From an uncultured Lentisphaerota bacterium (GTDB lineage Bacteria > Verrucomicrobiota > Kiritimatiellia > CAIQIC01): a stretch of DNA of 39,455 bases. Below, one piece after another: positions 26,001 to 32,241 of the stretch (the stretch's first letter is position 1; every line of letters begins with the position of its first letter). The stretch spans positions 1 through 39,455 of the forward strand of contig CAITZM010000129.1 in NCBI GenBank assembly GCA_903896925.1, in the 5' to 3' direction. Under the pieces are notes generated by a model. That model saw only the letters and a list, made by a program, of their open reading frames with translations, did not search any database and was not told the origin of the DNA. The position numbers and the translations under genes are program-made.

Positions 26001-28504
26001 CGGTGAGTTACACCAGCGACTCGCTCGGCCGACAAACGGCGCAGATGCAGGTTTCTGCTGGAGGTGCCCGCTCGGTCGGCACGCGGACACAGTATGACGC
26101 CCGTGGTTGGGTCGATGCTGAGACCGACGCCGCCGGCAACAAATCGGAGTTTCTCCATGACGAAGCGACCGGCCGCCAACTCGCCGTCAAAGACGCCCTC
26201 GGACAGACGGTGAACACGGAGTACAACGTGCTGGGCCGTCCCACGCGCGTGTGGGGCGCGACCTATCCGGTGGCCTACGAGTACGATGCCTTCGGGCGCA
26301 TGACGGTGCTGAAGACCTACCGACAGGAAGGCGGTGCTCCGGATGTGACGATGTGGATTTATGACCCGGCGACAGGCCTGCTGCTGCGCAAGCTCTACGC
26401 CGACGGCAACGGCCCGACCTATGCTTATGATGCCCAAGGCCGGCTCACCCAACGGGTCTGGGCGCGGAAGACCGCCGATAACAGGCCCCTGACGACCGAC
26501 TACACCTATGACACGCTCGGCCAGTTGACGGCCGTGCGTTACTCCGACGCCACGCCGGCCGTCTCCTTCGCTTACGACCGCCTCGGCCGGCAGACCCAGG
26601 CCATCACCGCCGGGATCAGCACCAATACCTTCGCCTATGACGCCGCCACGCTATCCCTGACCTACGAGTCTCAAGTTTCAGGTTTCAGGTCTCAGGTTTT
26701 GGATCGCTCGTATGACGCGCTCGGTCGTCCTGCCGGTATTTCGTTCGGGCCTGATTACTCCGTCACCTATGGCTACGACACCTTCGGCCGCTTCTCTTCC
26801 GTCGCTTCTTCTGTGCAATCCCTGTCATCCGTGGCTTCATATTCTTATGTCGCGGGTTCTGACCTTCTGGCACAAATGACCAATGACAAAGGACAAAAGA
26901 CTGTTCGTGGCTACGAATCCCACCGCGATCTGATCACCTCCGTGGACAACACGTTCGGAGGCAAACCGATCTCGCGCTTCGACTACGCCAACGACGCCCT
27001 CGGCCGCCGGACACAGCGCATTGATTCTGCTTCCCTCACCAACGTCTTCGGCTACAATATCCGTAGTGAAGTGACGAGCGCGGTTATGGGCGGGAACAAC
27101 TACAGTTATCAGTACGACGCGATCGGCAACCGCCAGACCGCCACGTCGAACGGCTTGGTCTCGACCTACACGGCCAACAACCTGAACCAGTACACGGTCA
27201 TTGCCCATCCGTCGGATTTGTCCAATCCGACCTATGACCTGGACGGCAACATGACCACCAACGGCGTCTGGGCCTACGCCTGGGACGCCGAAAACCGCCT
27301 CATCGCCGTCGCCTCCAACAACCTGACCGTGGTCCAGAACCTCTACGACCATCAATCCCGCCGCATCGCCAAGTTCACCAGCGCCGCAACCAACGCCTTT
27401 GCGTACGACGGCTGGAATCTCATTATTGAAACTCTCTTTTCAGGCTTCACATCGCAAGTTTCAGCTTACGTCTGGGGTTTGGATTTGAGCGGCACCCTCC
27501 AAGGCGCCGGCGGCGTCGGCGGCCTGCTCACCGTCACTCACGCTGGAAATCCCGCCGCAGCACACTTCTTCTGCTACGATGCCAACGGCAACGTTACCGA
27601 CCTCGCTGACAGTTATGGAGCAATCGCCGCTCACTATGAATATGACACCTTCGGCAGCATCAAAGCTAAAATTGGCGACTGGGCCACCAAGAACCATTTC
27701 CAATTCTCGAATAAGTATCTAGATATAGAATCAGGTTATCACTATTGCGGATATAGATTCTATGCCCCCAATTGCGGCCGATGGCTTTCTAGAGACCCAA
27801 TGGGCGAGGCCGGAGGAATTCCACTTTATGTCTATTGTGCAAATGAATCACTCGATCACTGGGATTATCTTGGCAAATGGAAAGATCACGATGTTTTAAC
27901 GATAATTGCATGGAAACTAGCTCTAAAGTTCATGCCTGAAAGCTTTAACAGCAAATGCCCCAATACCATCCTGAAAAAACTAATCGCAGCCAACAAAAGC
28001 GTAGATAGCGAAGATAAATGGAACGATAATCATTGGCACTTTAATAGAAACACCGGTGAATGCGCTGAATGCGCTATCAAGCGTTACACGGAACTTCTGC
28101 AAGATAATTGGAAGGAAATGATTGCCTTGATGGAATCGCCAAGTAAAAACAACTGTGATGACGCTTTGAACCACCTGGGTTGGTTGTCTCATGCTTGGCA
28201 AGATTATTATGCGCACGCTATAGCAATGAATAGTGACGGGTGGACTGATATTGGGAAAATTACGGGCGCGCCAGATGAACTTGATACAGGCGTAAAGCCA
28301 TCTAGTTGGGATAACTGGTGGTGGTCAACAGGCGAACATGGTGGACTCTTCGGGGGGTTGACTGGAAACTGGTACGATGATCCTGCCTTTCGTGCTCCTG
28401 ACACTAAACCGAGGCGCGATGGGGCTATATTATTTACTCTTTATGAGTTCGACAAAATATTGCCGGAGTGGTGGAGTAAGTGTCATTGTGAGGCCTGTAA
28501 GTAA
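23042..28504 (+). CDS. Exported RHS-repeat protein with toxin-like C-terminal tip
   Basis: An 1820-residue protein. GGAGG lies before the ATG. A signal peptide (residues about 1-26) is followed by a Cys-rich patch (CFKECRGDKECEDCCDC) and a beta head. Then come many RHS/YD repeats (YDALGRVV, YDAFGRMT, YDTLGQLT, YDALGRPA) that form the hollow cage, and the end-of-core motif GYRFYAPNCGRWLSRDPMGE, then AGGIPLYVYCANES. After about residue 1611 comes a unique tip of ~210 residues with DNHWHF and LGWLSHAWQDYYAHA, a His/Asp pattern like zinc-dependent phospholipase C or Het-C domains. The tip DNA is AT-richer than the core. RHS cages release such tips as toxins against other cells. The stop overlaps the next start by one base (TAATG). 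Confidence 0.9.
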   Translation: MQPSLKQGWWTVALVTLGLGGPTVWGENNYGAQDGTSCFKECRGDKECEDCCDCDEGESDNQSLYIRIGLGQMLRSGQLNPGKLFIHREQPDATIFSPAGLSYSQGSKLATASSATNASGGPSTVTIIYSAQAAIEFAFATNSALGVPTGRYATWKLRVQMVDSNGLAVVKSPAYFDVINSDGSKDRVVASGPNKGQLVGSFTTRGRVNTLAASGIDVVTSGNGVLRQVRTPQYFADIVAYTNQPGYEIRLYVPGQLGSKSNGAYTVSGAPVCTWKVEKPDASSNDKVRVTKQDAGCLRIYDYTYSDYTKCWSLVAGGGLKRVTKNTLWDDKHIVRMNTKETRGTGDPQTHKTVEVWQTFGWGEGLVTNVVDPDGAALLTAKTFFNTAADVGRYGKVATVVNSDGSWAKYDYDAQGRQTLELSSWKDVSLSSASAANARARTLDYTPLDPADVLGFNDLRPRTESESIAGTAVGQTFHVYKTVGGQTVEVEERAAPGAGFGAAGNQRVTRTFYPGNDSFRAGLLATAQYSDGRQDTCDYEPGFYSGGTTSPGVFAAGAGSFTRETVVHGTVTSPQGIANLTTKDVVIKDPQGNTVLKETSVCTGGGYARMGWTMQCYDETGNLIRKLFSNGTQVSARWAGSTKLSEVDTRGIQTDYGYDALGRVVARTKKGAPAYGGYAMQDDVTTTVTLDAVGQTLAETVAAGGLMQGTSRALDGAGRVTRATDAAGLVTTTTYANNGRTVAVVRPGGATVVTDNYLDGRTRSIGGTGVIASFYDSGVNGDGTQWTCVYSGPAGANSPVWERTTTDAFGRMLKSEKPAFGGGTLTTLNTYNAKGELVATQTAPMPAARYVYDEVGNVMLSGLDADGSGALDVGGTDRVTGSATRYVQADDKWWQETTQVVYPVNGSGNGVTVSRRRSDVGGSGCGCAAQEVVERDVFGKETRSTVDITPGLKLERRIVKYPDSTVSATDVRYNGLLVSRTSKTGVTVSYTSDSLGRQTAQMQVSAGGARSVGTRTQYDARGWVDAETDAAGNKSEFLHDEATGRQLAVKDALGQTVNTEYNVLGRPTRVWGATYPVAYEYDAFGRMTVLKTYRQEGGAPDVTMWIYDPATGLLLRKLYADGNGPTYAYDAQGRLTQRVWARKTADNRPLTTDYTYDTLGQLTAVRYSDATPAVSFAYDRLGRQTQAITAGISTNTFAYDAATLSLTYESQVSGFRSQVLDRSYDALGRPAGISFGPDYSVTYGYDTFGRFSSVASSVQSLSSVASYSYVAGSDLLAQMTNDKGQKTVRGYESHRDLITSVDNTFGGKPISRFDYANDALGRRTQRIDSASLTNVFGYNIRSEVTSAVMGGNNYSYQYDAIGNRQTATSNGLVSTYTANNLNQYTVIAHPSDLSNPTYDLDGNMTTNGVWAYAWDAENRLIAVASNNLTVVQNLYDHQSRRIAKFTSAATNAFAYDGWNLIIETLFSGFTSQVSAYVWGLDLSGTLQGAGGVGGLLTVTHAGNPAAAHFFCYDANGNVTDLADSYGAIAAHYEYDTFGSIKAKIGDWATKNHFQFSNKYLDIESGYHYCGYRFYAPNCGRWLSRDPMGEAGGIPLYVYCANESLDHWDYLGKWKDHDVLTIIAWKLALKFMPESFNSKCPNTILKKLIAANKSVDSEDKWNDNHWHFNRNTGECAECAIKRYTELLQDNWKEMIALMESPSKNNCDDALNHLGWLSHAWQDYYAHAIAMNSDGWTDIGKITGAPDELDTGVKPSSWDNWWWSTGEHGGLFGGLTGNWYDDPAFRAPDTKPRRDGAILFTLYEFDKILPEWWSKCHCEACK

Positions 28505-29004
28505 TGAAAAATATATTTACCATATCTCTTATTATATTGGTATTTTTGATAAGCTCTAGCTGTAGCACTACTAACGACTCTACAACAGAAGGAGACATCA
28601 AAGTTATTAAGCGACTGGTGAGTGATATATCTAGTAACGAGCCTATTTATGTCGGAATCATACGATCGGCAGATAATGCCATTACTGAAAAGCGCAATAA
28701 TGATACCGTTGGCGTGAGGTCGGAGGTTAGGATTGCCCTGAAAAAACTAGGCTATAACGTCACATATTCGGAAAACAATGTCTTTCTTGCAGTTGATTTA
28801 ACAAAATCAATGGGGCTACCACGTATAGGTCGTAATTCTTATCTGCACTTGAAGTATCTAGGGGTTTTGAATCTTAAGCTAATTGATGCAAAACATGATC
28901 ATGTTCTCAGTGAAGTCGAATACCGGCGGCCGTGGACTGCATTACCACCCAACGACCTTGAGATGAATATGATTCAGATGCTAATGAGTAACGCGCCTCA
29001 GTGA
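28504..29004 (+). CDS. Lipoprotein, candidate immunity protein for the RHS tip
   Basis: A 166-residue protein with a lipoprotein signal (IFTISLIILVFLISSSC, Cys at about 20). The mature part is mixed alpha/beta. The C-terminal portion NLKLIDAKHDHVLSEVEYRR is clearly like the part VRIQLIETMNNRIVGEVDYR of the lipoprotein at 30843, so the two are distant relatives. Its start codon overlaps the RHS stop codon by one base, which points to translational coupling as for toxin and immunity pairs. Codon and base use are AT-rich like the RHS tip, so the two probably arrived together. An immunity role is inferred from position. Confidence 0.72.
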   Translation: MKNIFTISLIILVFLISSSCSTTNDSTTEGDIKVIKRLVSDISSNEPIYVGIIRSADNAITEKRNNDTVGVRSEVRIALKKLGYNVTYSENNVFLAVDLTKSMGLPRIGRNSYLHLKYLGVLNLKLIDAKHDHVLSEVEYRRPWTALPPNDLEMNMIQMLMSNAPQ

Positions 29005-29154
29005 TGAATTAATCGCACGTGAGCATGCTACAGGCTTCTCGCTCACAGAACCCTTGATTATTATGGTGAAGGACTCGCAGTTGGAGTCGACTGAAATAAA
29101 ATGTAAAAAAGTCCAGATTTAGAATCATGCCAGACTGTAATAAATGAAGCAATT

Positions 29155-29490
29155 ATGCGCTCCATAGCTCCACTTGGATTAGGGGTGAACGGCTACCTAG
29201 CTCTATTTTGCCAGGCGGTTATTGTAACCGTCATCGGCCTCAAGTGGAACACCCTCGGATGGGAGTGTGCCTTCTTATGCCAGTCGAGCAGATGCTTTAT
29301 TCTCAGATATTGCACGCCATGGATCGGCATCTATGGTAATTGGTATTTTGAAAAGGACGCCATTTCCATGCTGGGCTGGCTCGACACCGCAGTCTGGGTG
29401 CTGCTGACCGTTTACGTGGCGCTGGCAGGGCCATCTCGGCCTCAACGCCCTGAAAACAGCTTAGCCATTGAAACATCAACTTTGAAGTGA
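29155..29490 (+). CDS. Small membrane protein of unknown function (first cassette)
   Basis: A 111-residue frame with two or three hydrophobic stretches (about residues 13-28, 45-62 and 77-92; DTAVWVLLTVYVALAG is the best). It lies between the lipoprotein and the HEAT-repeat gene, and its stop is four bases ahead of the HEAT start. No family is recognised. The ribosome site is poor and the 150 bases before it have no gene, so it may be a real small protein or a worn remnant. A small membrane protein in the same place of the second cassette (31423) supports it being real. Confidence 0.45.
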   Translation: MRSIAPLGLGVNGYLALFCQAVIVTVIGLKWNTLGWECAFLCQSSRCFILRYCTPWIGIYGNWYFEKDAISMLGWLDTAVWVLLTVYVALAGPSRPQRPENSLAIETSTLK

Positions 29491-29494
29491 TGCG

Positions 29495-30439
29495 ATGAAT
29501 ATTGTCAGGTCCATTGCCCTAGGTGTTGGCCTCGTGATGGCGGCTGTGTTCTTCTTGAACATGCGCCCGTCAACGACCCGTCCGACAGCGCCGCAGGCCA
29601 GGCCTGGGCCTCCCTCCCTGCCAGCTGGCGCCGGTGCAGCGTCTGGCGTTCATGCGCTTCCCAAGCCGCAGCTTGATGCGATCCCGCCGCGGCTCGTCGT
29701 CGTCCTGGGCCAGGAGGACGGCGTCAGCTTCAATGCCCGCTATGCGGCGCTGAAGCAGCTCCAGCCACCGCTGGCGGGCGACGAGGTACAGGCGCTCTAT
29801 GCACAGCTCTACCGCCATCGGGGTGAGGATCCGCTGCCGGAAGACGACCTCCACGCTTTCAAGAACGAGGTGGCCAACGCACTGCTCCGGCAACAGCCGC
29901 TGCTGGAGGAATTGCCACGTCATCTGCTCCAGCAATACGCCGACGAGCGGCAGGGCGAGGTCTGGCGCGACTACTGTCTCCAGCACCTCGGCGCACTCTA
30001 TCAGCGCGCCGATCTAACCGTACGTCGTGCCATCGCCAATCTGCTCTGGAAAGCCACCGGACAGAAGGACGGCACCCACGCCGGCACCGCCCTGCTCGCC
30101 CTGGAACGCAACGTCCGACAGGCGGAGATCCCGCGCGAGCGCCTCGCCGCCCGGGCCCTCTCCATCGCGCAAGACGAAGCTTACGCGCCCGAGCCGCGCG
30201 CCACGGCGCTGCAGGTCTGCGTGCTGCTGGACGAGCGCCGCGCCCTGCCGCCGACGCGCCGGCTGGCACAGGCGGAAACGCCGACCATCCTGCGCGTCTC
30301 CGCCCTCGGCGCCCTCGGCCGACTCGGCGACGCCGCCGATCTCGCCCTCCTCGCTCCCCTCGCCCGCGACCCGGACATGCGCCTGCGCCAGGCCGCGGAG
30401 GCCGCGTGCCGGCGGCTTTCGGCGCCCGACGGGTTATAA
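29495..30439 (+). CDS. HEAT-repeat protein with N-terminal membrane anchor
   Basis: A 314-residue protein. Residues 1-22 form a membrane anchor or signal (IALGVGLVMAAVFF), followed by a Pro/Thr-rich linker. From about residue 60 the helices carry FNARYAALKQLQPPLAGDEV, ALYAQLYRHR and WRDYCLQHLGALY, then regular HEAT repeats to the end (ALGALGRLGDAADLALLAPL, RDPDMRLRQAAEAA). HEAT domains are protein-binding scaffolds. The DNA returns to high GC, unlike the lipoprotein before it. A truncated copy of the same gene lies at 31782-32235, in the same place of a second cassette. A role in holding or escorting the RHS protein is a guess. Confidence 0.8.
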   Translation: MNIVRSIALGVGLVMAAVFFLNMRPSTTRPTAPQARPGPPSLPAGAGAASGVHALPKPQLDAIPPRLVVVLGQEDGVSFNARYAALKQLQPPLAGDEVQALYAQLYRHRGEDPLPEDDLHAFKNEVANALLRQQPLLEELPRHLLQQYADERQGEVWRDYCLQHLGALYQRADLTVRRAIANLLWKATGQKDGTHAGTALLALERNVRQAEIPRERLAARALSIAQDEAYAPEPRATALQVCVLLDERRALPPTRRLAQAETPTILRVSALGALGRLGDAADLALLAPLARDPDMRLRQAAEAACRRLSAPDGL

Positions 30440-30476
30440 GGTAAAGAGCCAGCATGAATTTCGCTTTCCACTCCCG

Positions 30477-30738
30477 CGTCTTCGGCTACACTACCGGTAG
30501 TTGATTGACAGGTGCGGTTATGGGAGGGAACACCTACAGTTATCAGTACGACGCGATCGGCAACCGCCAGACCGCCGCGTCGAACGGCCTGGTATCGACC
30601 TACACGGCCAACAACCTGAACCAGTACACGGTCATTGCCAATCCTTCCGATTCGTCGAATCCGGCCTATGAACCTGGACGGCAACATGACCACCAACGGC
30701 GTCTGGGCCTACGCCTGGGACGCCGAGAACCGCCTCAT
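30477..30738 (+). pseudogene. Orphan fragment of the RHS core
   Basis: This 262-base stretch is nearly identical to 27043-27303 inside the RHS gene (YQYDAIGNRQTA, then STYTANNLNQYTVI, and WAYAWDAENRL). It carries a TGA where the core has GAA-GTG (near 30504) and one extra A near 30670 that shifts the frame. After 30738 it departs from the RHS core into an AT-rich tail that ends with a stop at 30833-30835, just before the second lipoprotein. It is the remains of a former RHS 3' end together with its displaced tip. Confidence 0.85.
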
Positions 30739-30842
30739 TACCTTGGTTGGATTCGTAAACCTTCCCTCTTTAGTATTAATTGCGGGGGAAAGTGGTCAAG
30801 TGATCATTTATTCACATTTTAACTGCAAAACGTGATGATCCC

Positions 30843-31385
30843 ATGAATGTTATATATACAGCTATGCTTTTCTCCATATTGATATTCACGGCTTCAGTCT
30901 CCGGATGCACCAGTCATGATATAATAATAGCTAAACATGATAAAGTTGATATTCATGCTTATACAGCCGCTTATATTAAAGTTCAGGCTGTTGACTCTAG
31001 TGGAGGAGTTGATTTGGCCGAAAAGCTTGGGCGAGCTTTTCTTGATGATGCGATAATCAATGTTGTTCGCTCTCTGGGTATTGCCCGTTCTGTTCAGGAT
31101 GATACTAGTGACTTGAAAATAGAATGCAAATATCGATATGGCTGGTCTTTGCCGGAAATGGGCAGACATCACGAACTGATATTCTCATCGTTTAGCTACG
31201 TAAGGATCCAGCTTATTGAAACGATGAACAACCGTATTGTCGGCGAGGTTGACTATCGGCGCGCTCGTCTTGGACATAATGCGGCCGGCTTCATTTATGA
31301 AATGTTTAGTAACTTGCTAGGGGAAAAGATTACCCCGTTTAGGGGCATGATGGTTCCGGACTTGGGTGCGTCCTCTGATGACTGA
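30843..31385 (+). CDS. Lipoprotein, second-cassette candidate immunity protein
   Basis: A 180-residue lipoprotein with the signal MLFSILIFTASVSGC (lipobox VSGC, Cys22). The mature domain contains KIECKYRYGWSLP and VRIQLIETMNNRIVGEVDYR, the latter matching the C-terminal part of the lipoprotein at 28504. It is AT-rich like that gene. It follows the orphan RHS fragment in the same way that the first lipoprotein follows the intact RHS tip. If these are immunity proteins, this one would protect against a different, now lost tip. The gene itself is intact. Confidence 0.7.
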   Translation: MNVIYTAMLFSILIFTASVSGCTSHDIIIAKHDKVDIHAYTAAYIKVQAVDSSGGVDLAEKLGRAFLDDAIINVVRSLGIARSVQDDTSDLKIECKYRYGWSLPEMGRHHELIFSSFSYVRIQLIETMNNRIVGEVDYRRARLGHNAAGFIYEMFSNLLGEKITPFRGMMVPDLGASSDD

Positions 31386-31422
31386 GCGTTTTCACGATGG
31401 CTTCTGGTAATGGTAATATAAT

Positions 31423-31677
31423 ATGAAAAAACAAGAACGAGTTGAATTACGTGAGATATTGATCGCTTTACTTATCTCTAAATTAATATTGATTACGATG
31501 GCCATACTAGTGGTCCCATATGAAATATGGAATAAAGGAACTATTGAGCATGTTGTAGCATGTTTTTCTATCGCAATTGTGATAGAGATAAGCGGCATCA
31601 AGCGTGCAATCTTAAGAGCGTCCAAGCAAGGTCCAGTTAAGGATGGGCAGGCGGCAGGGTCAGACCTTGAAAAGTGA
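31423..31677 (+). CDS. Small two-helix membrane protein (second cassette)
   Basis: An 84-residue AT-rich frame with two hydrophobic segments (ILIALLISKLILITMAILVV, then VVACFSIAIVIEI) separated by a short polar loop, and a basic tail. No family is recognised. It sits 37 bases after the lipoprotein and ahead of the truncated HEAT gene, matching the place of the membrane protein at 29155. No clear similarity in sequence between the two was seen. Confidence 0.5.
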   Translation: MKKQERVELREILIALLISKLILITMAILVVPYEIWNKGTIEHVVACFSIAIVIEISGIKRAILRASKQGPVKDGQAAGSDLEK

Positions 31678-31781
31678 ATGATGCATCGCAAACATAGGCG
31701 ATAGGTTCTCCCAAGGCTTGGTCCTAAAGTGTCCTGACGGTTGTAATATGGGGGAAACGACTGTTGATCGTGCGCCGGTGA

Positions 31782-32235
31782 CGTTTCAATGCGGGTGATC
31801 CGATTAAGTTTCGTTGGCCCATAGCGTTTGTTGTCTCCATGCCACTGGGGGCAGCGCTCTTCCACGCGCTTCGCCAGGACTCTACCAGCCATACGCCGAA
31901 ATCGGCAAAAGTACTGCCGCCTAAACTGCCGACCGTCGCTGCCGCAAGTTCCGTCATGCGCACCATTGCCAAGCCTCAGTTCGACTCCATTCCGCTGCGG
32001 CTCGGCACCTTCCTGGGTCAGGAGGACAGAATCAGCTTCAATGCCCGCTACGCGGCGCTGAAAAAACTGCTGCCGCCGCTGGCGGGTGACGAGGTGCTGG
32101 CGCTCTATGCGCTGCACTACCGCCATGGCGGCGAGGATCTGCTGCCGGAAGACGCGCCTCGCGCCTTCAAGCGGAACACGAACCTCGTCCTTCCGCATCG
32201 TCGATCAGTTTGCCTGCGGCTGCAGCAACTCATGT
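31782..32235 (+). pseudogene. Truncated copy of the HEAT-repeat gene
   Basis: The frame reads a membrane-anchor-like IKFRWPIAFVVSMPLGAAL, then QEDRISFNARYAALKKLLPP, LAGDEVLALYA and GGEDLLPEDAPRAFK. This parallels the HEAT protein at 29495 almost residue for residue to its position ~130. After AFK the match ends, and the HEAT repeats are missing. No normal start codon is found in frame ahead of the anchor; the ATG at 31789 is in a frame that stops at 31822. The 3' end runs into the convergent DUF4855 gene. Confidence 0.75.
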
Positions 32236-32241
32236 TTTCGC

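Noticed and set aside
22865..26452. 1195-codon minus-strand open frame opposite the RHS gene
   Set aside because: Strikingly long, but it has no domain or signal and covers only the GC-rich RHS part; its sense counterpart is unmistakable.
26600..27700. Regular repetition within the RHS gene as a possible CRISPR or satellite array
   Set aside because: The repetition is at protein level (YD repeats) with varied DNA, and no constant repeat-spacer pattern is present.
29005..29154. A gene between the first lipoprotein and the small membrane protein
   Set aside because: All frames are short and stopped; the AT-rich stretch may be a remnant, but nothing can be supported.
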